NCBI GenBank assembly: GCA_022340585.1
Contig: JAJDNS010000063.1
Location: forward strand, 1 to 58,985
Reading direction: 5' to 3'
DNA length: 58,985 nucleotides
Source of the DNA: Acidobacteriota bacterium
GTDB taxonomy: Bacteria; Acidobacteriota; Vicinamibacteria; Fen-336
Shown here: one piece after another, positions 31,747-44,201 of the stretch
Numbering within the stretch: the stretch's first letter is position 1
How the letters are laid out: each line of letters opens with the position of its first letter
Notes under the pieces: generated by a model
Told to the model about the DNA's origin: nothing
Seen by the model: the letters and a program-made list of their open reading frames with translations, nothing else
The model's database searches: none
Translations under genes and position numbers: made by a program

Positions 31747-32913
31747 CTATCCCGTTCTTGCCAGTAGGTCTTCGACACGACTCTCCACGGTTTCCCAGGC
31801 GCACTCGTTGTCGACCCAGGACTGCCCCTGGCGACCGAGGGAGGCCGCGAGCTGCGGGCGGTCGAGCAGCAGCTGGAGCCCCTCGGCGAACTCGGCGTAC
31901 CCATGGTAGAAGAGCCCGCCGTCGGAGCGGAGGCACTGCCCCATCAGCACCTGGCAGCGGGCGTTGGCCAGCACCGGCGCTCCGAGCTTCCAGGCCTCGA
32001 GGGTGACGATGGACAGGCTCTCGTAGGGCGAGGGCATCACCAGCAGGCGGCACTGCCGGAGGGCGGCGACCTTCTCTTCCTCGCTGATACGGCCCACGTA
32101 ACGGATGCGCGAGTGGTCGGGGATCGGGATCACCGCCGAGCCGGCCAGGACCAGGTCGACGTCGGCCCCGGTCTCCTCGACGAACTTGCGGAAGTAGGCG
32201 AACAGGGTCACGCACCCCTTGTTCTTATCGATGCGGCCGACGTAGAGGATGAAGGGACGGGTGAGCCCGTAGCGCGCCGCGAAGTCCACGCTCCCGTCTG
32301 CGGGCGGCAGGTCGAGGCCGCTCCCGATCACCACGCTGGGCACCGCCTGGTTGCCGCTGGCCCCCTGCACCAGCGCCTGCTCCTCCGGGGTCAGGTACAC
32401 GATCCCCCGGGGAGCCCGGAAGAGCTCCTTGAAGACGGTCAGCTGGATGGCCGGGTCCTCCTCCGCGGTGGGCACGAGGAGGGCCTTGTCCGGCACCGCG
32501 GGGATGCCGTGGTAGCTCTGGTAGTAGCGATAGCAGTAGAAGAGGAAACGGTCGAACCGGTCCCGGGAGCGGGCCACCGCCCTCACCAGGGCCGGCGAGT
32601 AGGGTCCGTTCTCCCGAACCCAGGCCTCCTCCTCCTTCCGGCTGTGGGTCTCGTGGAAGCAGATGGTCGACAGCGACGCGAACTTGCGGGCGTTGCGGGT
32701 CCGGCGCACGGTGTGTCGGTGGACGGGGATCCCGCCCACCACCTCGGTTCCCTCCGGGTAGTGGTTCCTCCACTCGAGGTAGTCGAGGGCGCGGGTGGCA
32801 AAGACCTCTACGTGGTGCCGCCGGGAGAGCCGCTCGGCCAGCCAGCGACAGTGCAGCTCCGCCCCCCCGCTGACCTCCAGGCCGTAGCGCTGGATGACGA
32901 AGGCGAGCTTCAC
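31747..32913 (-). CDS. Family 4 glycosyltransferase
   Basis: A 388-residue GT-B enzyme: KLAFVIQRYGLEVSGGAELHCRWLAERL at the N-terminus, FILYVGRIDKNKGCVTLFAYFRKFVEE as the start of the donor domain, and the donor-site EX7E-type motif in MPSPYESLSIVTLEAWKLGAPVL. It is about 45% alike by eye to the upstream gene, so the two are tandem paralogues. It is the last gene of a three-gene unit (hypothetical, GT4, GT4) with 4-nt overlaps throughout. It probably adds sugars to an O-antigen or exopolysaccharide; donor and acceptor are unknown. Confidence 0.88.
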   Translation of the reverse strand: MKLAFVIQRYGLEVSGGAELHCRWLAERLSRRHHVEVFATRALDYLEWRNHYPEGTEVVGGIPVHRHTVRRTRNARKFASLSTICFHETHSRKEEEAWVRENGPYSPALVRAVARSRDRFDRFLFYCYRYYQSYHGIPAVPDKALLVPTAEEDPAIQLTVFKELFRAPRGIVYLTPEEQALVQGASGNQAVPSVVIGSGLDLPPADGSVDFAARYGLTRPFILYVGRIDKNKGCVTLFAYFRKFVEETGADVDLVLAGSAVIPIPDHSRIRYVGRISEEEKVAALRQCRLLVMPSPYESLSIVTLEAWKLGAPVLANARCQVLMGQCLRSDGGLFYHGYAEFAEGLQLLLDRPQLAASLGRQGQSWVDNECAWETVESRVEDLLARTG

Positions 32914-34094
32914 GCCCGGGCGCCCCCACCGGCGGCGATCCCGATGAGCCGCTCGTACTTTTCCATGATCCGCTCCCAGGCGTAGTTCTCCTGAAAGTAC
33001 GCCTGGCCCTGGCGGCCCAGACCGTCGGCGAGGTCGGGCGACTCCATGAGGAGGTCCAGGGCCGCGGCGAACTCCTCGTACCGACGGTAGTAGAGCCCCC
33101 CGTCGGCGCGCAGCACCTGGCCGCGGAGCACCTCGCAGTCCCCGTTGACGAGGACCGGGCGCCCCATCATCCAGGCCTCCAGGACCACCATGGAGAGGCT
33201 CTCGTGGCGCGAGGGCATCACCAGGGCCCGGGATCGGGCGAGGGCCGCGAGCTTCTCCTCGTCCGGCACCACCCCCATGATCCGCACGTGGGCGTTCTCC
33301 GAGAAGCTCATGGTTCCCCGGCCGAGGAGGGCCAGGGTCACGTTGGCCCGGGTCTCGCGCTGCCAGCGGAGGAAGTGGTCGATCATGACCGCGCAGCCCT
33401 TCTCGGGCTCGATGCGGCCCACGTAGACCAGGTAGTCCCCGAGGAGGTCGAGCCGGGTCTCGACCTCGGCCACCGGCACGTTCGCCGGCCGGTTGATGCC
33501 TGTCCCCACCACCTCTCCCGGGAGTCCCTCGTTGCCCGTGACCCGCTCGATGAGGATGCGCTCCTCGGGGCTGTTGAAGGCGATGGCCGCGGGGAGACGG
33601 TAGAAGTCCCGGAAGAGCCTCAGGTACAGCACCCGGTCGTGCTCGGCGGTGGGCACCAGGATGCTCTTTCCCGGCGCCACCTGCAGGCCGAAGTAGGTGG
33701 TCCAGTAGCGGTACGAGAAGAAGACGAGGGCGTCGTAGTCCGACTCGTGGGCGCGGAGCCAGGCCAGGAGCTCGGGGCAGACCGGCCCGTGTTCCTCCAG
33801 CCAGGCCCGCTCCTCGGCGTCGGTGTGCTCGAAGAAGCAGACCTTGTTGGCCACCGGGTCGAAACGGTCGATGTCGCGCCTGCGCGCCACCGGGAAGCGG
33901 CGCACGGTGACGCCGTTCCGCTCCGAGGTGCCCGGCTCGAGCACGTTCCTCCAGCTCAGGTAGTCGGTGGCGGTGGTGGTGAGGACCTCGACCTCGTGGC
34001 GCTCGGCCAGGTGCTCGGCCACCCAGCGGCAGTGGAGCTCGGCCCCCCCCACGACCTCCGGCCCGTAGCGCTGGACGACGAAGGCGACCCTCAA
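32910..34094 (-). CDS. Family 4 glycosyltransferase
   Basis: A 394-residue GT4: RVAFVVQRYGPEVVGGAELHCRWVAEHL, DYLVYVGRIEPEKGCAVMIDHFLRW and MPSRHESLSMVVLEAWMMGRPVL. It is paralogous to the following gene along its whole length. It overlaps the hypothetical gene upstream (34091-34094) and the GT4 downstream (32910-32913) by 4 nt each. Two successive similar enzymes suggest adjacent sugar additions with related chemistry. Confidence 0.88.
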   Translation of the reverse strand: MRVAFVVQRYGPEVVGGAELHCRWVAEHLAERHEVEVLTTTATDYLSWRNVLEPGTSERNGVTVRRFPVARRRDIDRFDPVANKVCFFEHTDAEERAWLEEHGPVCPELLAWLRAHESDYDALVFFSYRYWTTYFGLQVAPGKSILVPTAEHDRVLYLRLFRDFYRLPAAIAFNSPEERILIERVTGNEGLPGEVVGTGINRPANVPVAEVETRLDLLGDYLVYVGRIEPEKGCAVMIDHFLRWQRETRANVTLALLGRGTMSFSENAHVRIMGVVPDEEKLAALARSRALVMPSRHESLSMVVLEAWMMGRPVLVNGDCEVLRGQVLRADGGLYYRRYEEFAAALDLLMESPDLADGLGRQGQAYFQENYAWERIMEKYERLIGIAAGGGARA

Positions 34095-34585
34095 CCCTTC
34101 GCCTCTCCTCCCCGCTCTGCGCGCGTCGTCCCCGGCGATCCCGCGAGCTCGTCGAAGCGATTCCGCAGGGCGGTGTGCTCGATCTGCAGGCGGACCAGCT
34201 CCCGCACGAGGTTGTGGGAGAGGTAGTGGAGGTAGAGGTTGATCTGGGCCTGCCGGCTCAGCGCGTGGTCGGTGTAGAGACGCACCCAGGGACGAACGAG
34301 CTTCTTGAGGAGCACCACCAGGTGGCCCTGGAGCCCCCCGCGGTGGCTCTCGATCCGGTAGTCAGTCGAGATGTTCCAGTTGTGGTTCTCCGCCATCAGG
34401 CGAGAGAGGAGGTCGGGATCGATCCCCGCGTCGTCGGCGAAGGCCTGCAGCCGCAGCGCGGTGAGCTCCTCGACCTCCTCGTCGGTGTAGAGCCCGAGAT
34501 CCCGGCGTCCGCGGATCTTCTCGCGAATCCCAGCCATGATGGCGGCCACGTCCACGCGGCCGTCGCTGTCCGTCCACTGGTCCAT
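34091..34585 (-). CDS. Hypothetical protein leading the glycosyltransferase unit
   Basis: A 164-residue protein, soluble and mostly helical: VDVAAIMAGIREKIRGRRDLGLYTDEEVEEL, then VVLLKKLVRPWVRLYTDHALSRQAQINLYLHYLSHNLVRELVRLQIEHTALRNRFDEL. The second half is an amphipathic region with a possible membrane-associating segment and a short coiled coil. Similar proteins precede GT4 genes in polysaccharide clusters of related bacteria (recalled). The coupling suggests it supports or anchors the glycosyltransferases; no catalytic motif is seen. Confidence 0.65.
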   Translation of the reverse strand: MDQWTDSDGRVDVAAIMAGIREKIRGRRDLGLYTDEEVEELTALRLQAFADDAGIDPDLLSRLMAENHNWNISTDYRIESHRGGLQGHLVVLLKKLVRPWVRLYTDHALSRQAQINLYLHYLSHNLVRELVRLQIEHTALRNRFDELAGSPGTTRAERGGEAKG

Positions 34586-34617
34586 GATCCTGCCCCCGAT
34601 AAGCCCGGTCAGATGAA

Positions 34618-34648
34618 GAGAGGGAGACGGCCTCGCCGCCTCCCTCTC
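34618..34648 (-). terminator. Hairpin terminator downstream of the lipoprotein gene
   Basis: GAGAGGGAG (34618-34626) pairs perfectly with CTCCCTCTC (34640-34648), with a further 3-bp inner stem (628-630/636-638) and 5-nt loop. On the minus strand TTCATCT follows. It lies 23 nt beyond the stop of the lipoprotein gene and before the start of the hypothetical/GT4 unit, so it would separate the two. Confidence 0.6.
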
Positions 34649-34670
34649 TCCCGTCCGGCAGCCGGACCCG

Positions 34671-35639
34671 CTAGGGCTGGGTCGGCGGCGCCGACGGTCC
34701 GAGGGGCTCCGCGTCGATCACGTCCTCGGGCGAGCCCACCGTGTCGGCTTCGGCCACGTACAGGTGGTACACGTTCAGCCCCAGCTCACGATCGTCCTTG
34801 TTGAGCGGCGGATCGAGCTGGCTGGGCACGAACGACTCGTTCATGGTGAGCCGCAGGTCCACCCACTCCTCGTCCCCCAGGTCCTCGGCCTTGACGCGGA
34901 TCTTCTTCAGGACGACCTGGGGCTCCTCGAACGGGACCCGGACGCCCACGTTGTTCCCAACCGAAAGCGTCAGCTCGGGCGTCGCGGAGAAGCACTTCAC
35001 GCAGGTGTCGGCTTCGAGGTAGATGACCACGTCCTCCCGGGGATTCTTGAAGGAGGTGAGCGCCTCGCGCTCGGTCCAGGTCCGCTCGATGCCCGGGTTC
35101 TCGGGGATGGTCTCCGGGTTGTGCCAGCCCGACTTGTACACGAGGAAGATGTTCTCGGTCTGGGGCAGCAGCTCCATGCTCGCCACCTTGTACTCCCGGA
35201 AGCCGCGATCCTCACCCTTCAGCACCGCCCGCTCGCCGCGCCCCGGGTACGGGTAGAGCCCCATCCGGACCTCCACGTCGCCCACGTAGGGGTAGACGGG
35301 CACGAACCGGGTGCGGTGGTAGCTGTAGGTCTCCCCGGGCTCCCACGTCGACGGGGGCGGGACCGGCATGTGGTCGTCATCGAACAGGATGACGTCGTGC
35401 GAGTCGAGGAAGTGGACCAGGGCGCGGTAGTCCTGTCCGAGCTTCTGGGCTCCCGGCTCCAGGGTCCAGGTGTAGGTGATCTCGAGGGCGCTCCCGAGCG
35501 GGGCTCGAGTGCGGTTGACCTCGATGGAGGGGACGATGGGATTCACCTCTGCGGGCTTGCGGCGGCTGCAGGCCGGCAGCGCCAGGAGCCCGGCGAAGAC
35601 GGTGACGAAGGCCACCCCCCAGAAACGACGGATTGTCAT
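34671..35639 (-). CDS. Lipoprotein with beta-sandwich domains, unknown function
   Basis: A 322-residue protein; the signal peptide ends in lipobox LPAC (Cys24). The first half (about 40-150) has an Ig-like pattern (PLGSALEITYTWTLEPGAQ, YRALVHFLDSHDVILFDDDH, GDVEVRMGLYPYP) similar to the C-terminal cargo-binding domains seen beside polysaccharide export genes. The second half (about 190-300) is another all-beta module with a CVKC pair and DLRLTMNESFVPSQLDPPLNKDDRELGLNVYHLYV, resembling a sugar-binding sandwich. It stands alone between its terminator and the divergent comM gene (226-nt gap). Its role is probably in surface glycans (inference from position). Confidence 0.65.
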   Translation of the reverse strand: MTIRRFWGVAFVTVFAGLLALPACSRRKPAEVNPIVPSIEVNRTRAPLGSALEITYTWTLEPGAQKLGQDYRALVHFLDSHDVILFDDDHMPVPPPSTWEPGETYSYHRTRFVPVYPYVGDVEVRMGLYPYPGRGERAVLKGEDRGFREYKVASMELLPQTENIFLVYKSGWHNPETIPENPGIERTWTEREALTSFKNPREDVVIYLEADTCVKCFSATPELTLSVGNNVGVRVPFEEPQVVLKKIRVKAEDLGDEEWVDLRLTMNESFVPSQLDPPLNKDDRELGLNVYHLYVAEADTVGSPEDVIDAEPLGPSAPPTQP

Positions 35640-35865
35640 GCTTGCTCTCCTCGGGCGAAGGAATGAATCGGGTCGACAGGGCCGGGAACAGGGCCCAAAC
35701 CTAGTTCATCTTAGCGGAATCCGGAGAATGGGCGCAACGACGATCAGGCGCCCGCCGCCTCGTCCCGCCGGTGACGGCGCGGGCGGACCCGAGGTGACCC
35801 TCCCCCACGGTATTCTCCGGTCCACGCGGGTCTCTCCCCCCGTGAGCAGAAAGGGGGAAGAACCC

Positions 35866-37395
35866 ATGCTCGCCACGTCGCTGACCGCGGCCGTCCTCGG
35901 AGTCGAAGCTCATCTCGTCCGCGTCGAAGCCGACGTCTCAGGCGGCTTCCCGCGCTTCGTCATGGTGGGCCTCCCCGACTCGGCGGTGAAGGAGAGCGAG
36001 GCCCGGATCCGCGCCGCCGTCCGCAACTGTGGCTTCTCGTTCAAGTGGGACCGCCGCATCACCGTGAACCTCGCCCCGGCGAGCCTCCGCAAGTGCGGCT
36101 CGTCGTTCGACCTCGCCACCGCCGTGGGCCTGCTCGCCGCCGACGGGGTGGTCAGCCTCGCCGGTAGCGAGCGCTTCCTGCTGGTGGGTGAGCTCGCCCT
36201 CGACGGCGCGATCCGCCCCGTCGCCGGCGTTCTGCCCATGCTGCTGCTGGCCCGGCGCCAGGGCCTGGGCGCCGCGGTGGTGCCCGCCGCCAACCACCGC
36301 GAGGCGTCCCTCGTCCCCGACCTGCGCGTGTACCCGGTGTCCAGCCTCCCCGAAGCCGTGGCCCTGGTGACGAGCGAGGATCCCCCGGCGCCCCCCCCAC
36401 CCCCTCTGCCCACGCCCGAGGAGAGCCACGCCCCCGACCTGGCCGACGTCCGCGGCCAGCTCATGGCCCGTCGGGCCCTGGAGATCGCGGCGGCCGGGGG
36501 CCACAACCTCCTGATGGTCGGCCCCCCGGGCTCAGGCAAGACGATGCTGGCGAGGCGGCTCCCGGGCATCCTTCCCCCGCTGTCGACCGAGGAGGCACTC
36601 GAGGTGGCCTCCGTCCACTCGGCCGCCGGCCGGGCCTTCGGGGCTGCCGCCGCCGTCCGCCCGTTCCGCAGCCCTCACCACACCGCCAGCGACGTGGCCC
36701 TGGCCGGCGGAGGCCAGGTGCCACATCCCGGGGAGGTCAGTCTGGCCCACCGGGGGGTCCTCTTCCTGGACGAGCTGCCCGAGTTCCGCCGGCACGTCCT
36801 CGAGGTCCTCCGTCAGCCCCTCGAGGAGGGCCGGATCACCATCAGCCGCAGCCGGGGCACCGTCTGCCTCCCCGCCCGCTTCCAGCTCGTGGGGGCCATG
36901 AACCCCTGCCCGTGCGGCCAGCGGGGCTCTGCCGCGCGGCCCTGTCGCTGCACGCCCCGTGAAGCCCGGGCCTACCTCAGCCGGCTTTCCGGGCCCCTCC
37001 TGGACCGCATCGACCTTCACGTGGGGGTCCGGCCGCTGACCTTCGCGGAGCTCCAGGCGCCGCGGGCCGAGGCCTCGGAGCGCGTCGCCGCCCGGGTGGC
37101 TCGGGCCCGCCGGAGGCAGCGGGCCCGCCTGGGGCAGACGGGTGTGACCTGCAACGCCCGGCTGTCCACCGACGCCCTGCGCCGGGTGGCCCGGCCTCCG
37201 GCGGAGGTCGAGGGAGTCCTCGGGCACGCCGTCGACCGGCTCGGGCTCACCGCCCGGGGGCTGGACCGCCTTCTCCGGCTGGCCCGGACCCTGGCCGACC
37301 TCGGGGGCCGGCCCGAGATCCGGTCCGGCGACGTCACCGAGGCACTCCTCTTCCGGGGCGCCGCGCCGGACGCACAGGGGGACGATTTCCCCTAA
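35866..37395 (+). CDS. comM: ComM/YifB-type Mg-chelatase-like AAA+ helicase
   Basis: A 509-residue protein from ATG 35866 (GGGGGAAGA just upstream). N-terminal ChlI/Lon-protease-like domain (about 1-170: VRVEADVSGGFPRFVMVGLPDSAVKESEARIRAAV), AAA+ core with Walker A GPPGSGKTMLARRLPGILPP and Walker B VLFLDELPEF, the Cys-rich MNPCPCG...CRC site, and a C-terminal Mg_chelatase_C domain. ComM is a branch-migration helicase promoting integration of transforming DNA. Presence in a genome with type IV filament genes fits natural competence, but many non-competent bacteria keep it. The upstream gap contains a 9-nt inverted repeat (35721-35729/35812-35820). Confidence 0.93.
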   Translation: MLATSLTAAVLGVEAHLVRVEADVSGGFPRFVMVGLPDSAVKESEARIRAAVRNCGFSFKWDRRITVNLAPASLRKCGSSFDLATAVGLLAADGVVSLAGSERFLLVGELALDGAIRPVAGVLPMLLLARRQGLGAAVVPAANHREASLVPDLRVYPVSSLPEAVALVTSEDPPAPPPPPLPTPEESHAPDLADVRGQLMARRALEIAAAGGHNLLMVGPPGSGKTMLARRLPGILPPLSTEEALEVASVHSAAGRAFGAAAAVRPFRSPHHTASDVALAGGGQVPHPGEVSLAHRGVLFLDELPEFRRHVLEVLRQPLEEGRITISRSRGTVCLPARFQLVGAMNPCPCGQRGSAARPCRCTPREARAYLSRLSGPLLDRIDLHVGVRPLTFAELQAPRAEASERVAARVARARRRQRARLGQTGVTCNARLSTDALRRVARPPAEVEGVLGHAVDRLGLTARGLDRLLRLARTLADLGGRPEIRSGDVTEALLFRGAAPDAQGDDFP

Positions 37396-37403
37396 ACCCT
37401 TCC

Positions 37404-37433
37404 TTGACCGGGGTCTCTGGCCCGTGCTAGCCT
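37404..37433 (+). promoter_or_regulatory. Promoter of the second M23 peptidase gene
   Basis: TTGACC (37404-37409), 18-nt spacer, TAGCCT (37428-37433). The sequence GTGCTAGCCTC around the -10 also occurs at the 51348-51377 promoter. The leader (about 37440-37542) holds a T-rich tract and an inverted GGGCCCC/GGGGCCC pair. Confidence 0.6.
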
Positions 37434-37542
37434 CCTCCCTGTTATTTTTTCCAGTGGGCCCCGGGGGCGGCAGCGACCGCACGGTGGGGGCCCGGTCTGA
37501 CGGGAGAGAGGGCTCCTTCTCCCGAACGGCTCGGAGTCATGG

Positions 37543-38439
37543 ATGGCCAATGAGTTCTACACCCTCATCGTCGTACCTCACGCCAAGGCCCGGTTTCGGA
37601 AGTTCCAGGTCTCGGTGCGCCTCACCCGGTGGGTCCTGGGATCGCTGAGCGTCCTGGCCCTCGCCCTCGTCGGCATCGTCGTCCACTACACCATGATCAG
37701 CGTGGAAGTCGCTGAGCTGAAGCGGCTTCAGGGCGAAAACCTCGCCCTCGCCACGAAGGCCCGGGCGTACGAGGAGAACGCCGGTCGTCTGCAGGCGCGG
37801 GTGCTCACCCTCCAGAACATGGTGACCAAGCTCGGGCTCATGGCCGGCGTGGAGAAGAGTCTCCCCGACGCGCAGGTGGGTGGGGTGGGCGGGCTGTCCA
37901 GCCTCGAGACCACCGCGCCGTCGGTCGACATCGCCGCCTCCCTGGAGGGAATCGACCAGACGGTGAGCGCCCTCACCCAGAAGTCGACGCGCCTCCAGGC
38001 CTTCTTCGAGGACCAGCAGCAGCTCCTCTCGGCCACCCCGTCCATCTGGCCGGTCCGCGGCTACCTCTCCGCGTCCTTCGGCAACCGCAAGGACCCCTTC
38101 ACCGGGATGCCGGACTTCCACCCGGGGATCGACGTCTCCACTCCGCGAGGAACTCCGGTCGTGGCCCCCGCCGACGGGGTCGTGGTCTTCGTGGGCAAGA
38201 AGAGAGGATACGGCAAGGCCCTGGTCATCGACCACGGCTACGGGGTGGTCACCCGATACGGTCACCTCGACGGGTGGAACGTTCGTCCGGGCCAGCGGGT
38301 GCGGCGGGGCGACTCCATCGCGTTCGTGGGCAATACCGGCCGGTCGACCGCTCCCCACCTCCACTACGAGGTCTGGGTCGACGACCAGCTCCGCAACCCC
38401 ATCGAGTTCATCCTCGACGAGTACCGTTCGTTCGGCTAG
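37543..38439 (+). CDS. Membrane-anchored M23 peptidase with coiled coil
   Basis: A 298-residue protein; ATG 37543 has CGGAG 7 nt upstream. A basic cytoplasmic N-terminus is followed by one TM helix (about 30-50, WVLGSLSVLALALVGIVVHY), a coiled coil (about 52-95) and a linker. The C-terminal M23 domain (about 165-290) has intact zinc and catalytic residues (HPGID; PHLHYEV) and YGHLDGW. Family members act as murein hydrolases or as EnvC-like activators. It lies 150 nt before secA, which has its own promoter. It differs from the M23 enzyme at 4188 by its membrane anchor and canonical HxH. Confidence 0.9.
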   Translation: MANEFYTLIVVPHAKARFRKFQVSVRLTRWVLGSLSVLALALVGIVVHYTMISVEVAELKRLQGENLALATKARAYEENAGRLQARVLTLQNMVTKLGLMAGVEKSLPDAQVGGVGGLSSLETTAPSVDIAASLEGIDQTVSALTQKSTRLQAFFEDQQQLLSATPSIWPVRGYLSASFGNRKDPFTGMPDFHPGIDVSTPRGTPVVAPADGVVVFVGKKRGYGKALVIDHGYGVVTRYGHLDGWNVRPGQRVRRGDSIAFVGNTGRSTAPHLHYEVWVDDQLRNPIEFILDEYRSFG

Positions 38440-38464
38440 CGCGGGGCTGCCCCCAGCCCCTCCG

Positions 38465-38494
38465 TTGCCATCCCCCGACGGGGGTTGGTATGCT
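38465..38494 (+). promoter_or_regulatory. secA promoter
   Basis: TTGCCA (38465-38470), 18-nt spacer, TATGCT (38489-38494). The spacer contains the palindrome CCCCCGACGGGGG. The leader of about 90 nt before the ATG at 38590 includes a GGGCGC/GCGCCC hairpin (38536-38568, with an internal GAGG/CCTC stem). Confidence 0.6.
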
Positions 38495-38589
38495 CAGATC
38501 ATCACGGGAGCGAGCACACCTCCGCGTCTTCGGACGGGCGCTGCGGGGAGAGGTCTAGCCTCGCGCCCCCCGGAGAACCTCACGCGGAC

Positions 38590-41757
<3,168 letters not shown>

Positions 41758-41776
41758 GCGGGAGAGGCGAGCGATC

Positions 41777-43240
41777 ATGGAGGAGCTGAAGATCCCCGAG
41801 GGGCTGACCTTCGACGACGTGCTGCTGGTGCCGCAGCGGTCGGATACGCTGCCGTCGGAGGTCGACGTCACCACGCGCCTCACCCGCAACATCGCCCTCA
41901 ACATCCCCATCGTCTCCGCGGCCATGGACACCGTGACCGAGGCCCACCTGGCCATCGCCCTGGCCCAGGAGGGCGGCCTCGGGGTGATTCACAAGAACAT
42001 GCCCATCGACGCCCAGGCCACCGAGGTCGACAAGGTCAAGCGGTCCGAGTCGGGCATGATCGTCGACCCGGTGACGGTGGCCCCGGACGCCCCGGTGGCG
42101 GAGGCCCTCGCCCTGATGGCCCGCTTCCGGATCAGCGGTGTCCCGGTCACCGTGGGTCCGCGGCTGGTGGGCATCCTGACGAACCGGGACCTCCGCTTCG
42201 AGACCCGCACTCACCTTCCGGTCTCGGACCTGATGACCAAGGACAACCTGATCACGGTTCCCGTGGGCACGACCCTGAACCAGGCCCGGGAGATGCTCCA
42301 CGAGCACAAGGTCGAGAAGCTCCTCGTGGTGGACGACGACTTCAACCTCAAGGGCCTGATCACGGTCAAGGACATCCAGAAGCAGATCAAGTACCCCAGT
42401 GCCTGCAAGGACGAGCTGGGGCGTCTCCGCGTCGGTGCCGCGGTGGGCGTCACCGAGGACGTGGTGGAGAGGGTGAGCGCCCTCGCGGAAGCCAAGGTCG
42501 ACGTGGTGGCGGTGGACACCGCCCACGGCCACACGAGGGGCGTCCGCGAGGTGGTGGAGCGGATCCGGGGCACGTTCCCCGACCTCGAGCTGATCGCCGG
42601 AAACGTGGGGACCTACGAGGGCGCGTCGGACCTCATCGCCGCGGGGGTGAGCGCGGTGAAGGTGGGAATGGGGCCAGGCTCGATCTGCACCACCCGGGTC
42701 GTGTCGGGCGCCGGCATGCCCCAGATCACCGCCATCTCGGAGGCGGCCCGGGCCGCGGCCGAGACCGACACCCCGATCATCGCGGACGGGGGGATCAAGT
42801 TCTCGGGAGACGTGACCAAGGCCATCGCCGCCGGGGCCTCCTCGGTCATGATCGGGTCGCTGTTCGCCGGCACCGACGAGAGCCCGGGGGAGCTGATCCT
42901 CCGCCAGGGCCGCTCGTTCAAGGCCTACCGCGGCATGGGCTCCCTGGGGGCGATGAAGGCGGGCTCGAAGGACCGCTACTTCCAGGCTCTCGAGTCGTCG
43001 GCCGAGAAGCTGGTGCCCGAGGGCATCGAGGGGATGGTGCCCTACAAGGGACCGATCTCCGCCATGGTTCAGCAGCTCGTGGGGGGACTGCGGGCCGGCA
43101 TGGGCTACAGCGGGTGCTCGAGCATCCGCTCGCTCCAGAGCGACGCCCGGTTCATCCGCATCTCCCCCGCGGGGCTCACCGAGAGCCACGTCCACGACGT
43201 CACCATCACCAAGGAGGCTCCGAACTACCGCCTTGAGTAG
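41777..43240 (+). CDS. guaB: IMP dehydrogenase
   Basis: A 487-residue enzyme from ATG 41777 (GGAGAGG upstream). N-terminal [13 protein letters not shown], two CBS domains (about 95-205), phosphate-binding and catalytic loop [15 protein letters not shown] with the Cys nucleophile, [10 protein letters not shown], and flap RGMGSLGAM. It converts IMP to XMP in GTP synthesis. Standard length. The lipoprotein gene starts inside its 3' end. Confidence 0.98.
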   Translation: MEELKIPEGLTFDDVLLVPQRSDTLPSEVDVTTRLTRNIALNIPIVSAAMDTVTEAHLAIALAQEGGLGVIHKNMPIDAQATEVDKVKRSESGMIVDPVTVAPDAPVAEALALMARFRISGVPVTVGPRLVGILTNRDLRFETRTHLPVSDLMTKDNLITVPVGTTLNQAREMLHEHKVEKLLVVDDDFNLKGLITVKDIQKQIKYPSACKDELGRLRVGAAVGVTEDVVERVSALAEAKVDVVAVDTAHGHTRGVREVVERIRGTFPDLELIAGNVGTYEGASDLIAAGVSAVKVGMGPGSICTTRVVSGAGMPQITAISEAARAAAETDTPIIADGGIKFSGDVTKAIAAGASSVMIGSLFAGTDESPGELILRQGRSFKAYRGMGSLGAMKAGSKDRYFQALESSAEKLVPEGIEGMVPYKGPISAMVQQLVGGLRAGMGYSGCSSIRSLQSDARFIRISPAGLTESHVHDVTITKEAPNYRLE

Positions 43241-44201
43241 GAGAGCCGCCCTCGTCCTCGCCGCCCTCGTCTTCGCCGCGGCCTGCCGCAGCGGCGAGCG
43301 GGAGACGTTCGTCACCTACTTCAGCGGAAGCCAGCAGGTCTCGGTGCGCTACCCCTCCGAGTGGAGGACGGACGAGGCGGAGCAGGAGGGGATCTGGTAC
43401 CGGTACTTCCTCGCCCCGCCAGCAGCGCCGGAGAACAAGGCCGCGGTCTCTGTCACCCTGCTCGCCGGTCCCCTCACGGTTCCCCTCGAGCAGTACGCCG
43501 AGAGCTACCTGGCCGGCAACGAGGTGGCGTCGTCACAGGAGGAGGAGCGACAGGGCGCCCGGGGCCACTCCTGGCGCTTCGCTCCTCCCGACGGGAAGAC
43601 CCGGCACCGGCTTCTTCTCGTGAGCCTGGGTGGTCGCTTCTGGGGCCTGTACGCGCAGGGCGAGGCCGCGGCCTTCGAGGCTCACGCCGAGGCCCTCGAC
43701 CAGATGTGGAGCAGCTTCACCCTCGAGCGTCCCGAGCTGTACCCCGTGCAGGGCTGGGAGGAGTTCGGCGTGGCCCTGGGCCTGCCCGCGTCGTGGCGCG
43801 AGACGCGGGAGTTCTCGGGCCGCGGGACCCTTCTGGTCCAGTTCACGAGCCCGGCCCTCTCGGTCCAGGACGGGCAGACGGTGCACGCCTCGCTCACCGT
43901 GACCGTGGAAGAGGTGCCCCCGGACGCCGAGATCGAGGCCTTCTACCAGGCGATGCGGGCACGGCTCGGAGACAACCTCCGGGTGCTGAGCCACGACCCG
44001 TGGGGCGACGACGGCCTCGTCGACGTCATGAGCACCGAGACCTCGGTCGCGGTGAGCTACGTCAGGCGGTTCTTCCGGGTCGAGGGAGACCGCGGCGTCT
44101 CCCTGGCCTTCGAGGCCAGGGACGACGTCTTCTGGCGCGTCGCCCCCTGGGCCGACCTCATCGCCTCCACGCTTCAGGTGGACCCGAAGAGGGAGCGGTG
44201 A
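43233..44201 (+). CDS. Lipoprotein with two tandem PsbP/DcrB-like domains
   Basis: A 322-residue protein starting at TTG 43233, overlapping guaB by 8 nt. AAGGAGG at 43211-43217 lies some 15 nt upstream, so the spacing is loose. Lipobox AAAC (Cys18). Two similar halves (about 28-165 and 170-318) each begin with a V-x-Y/L-P-x-x-W segment ([27 protein letters not shown]) and end near a helix plus W-S/I-A-S-T/S-F/L motif ([21 protein letters not shown]), the pattern of the PsbP/Mog1/DcrB fold. Function unknown. It is coupled by GTGA to the radical SAM gene. Confidence 0.7.
   Translation: MSRRAALVLAALVFAAACRSGERETFVTYFSGSQQVSVRYPSEWRTDEAEQEGIWYRYFLAPPAAPENKAAVSVTLLAGPLTVPLEQYAESYLAGNEVASSQEEERQGARGHSWRFAPPDGKTRHRLLLVSLGGRFWGLYAQGEAAAFEAHAEALDQMWSSFTLERPELYPVQGWEEFGVALGLPASWRETREFSGRGTLLVQFTSPALSVQDGQTVHASLTVTVEEVPPDAEIEAFYQAMRARLGDNLRVLSHDPWGDDGLVDVMSTETSVAVSYVRRFFRVEGDRGVSLAFEARDDVFWRVAPWADLIASTLQVDPKRER

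Noticed and set aside
35721..35820. CCGGAGAAT/ATTCTCCGG inverted repeat upstream of comM as an operator
   Set aside because: The arms are perfect, but 82 nt apart and not placed on a recognisable promoter; a chance occurrence cannot be excluded.
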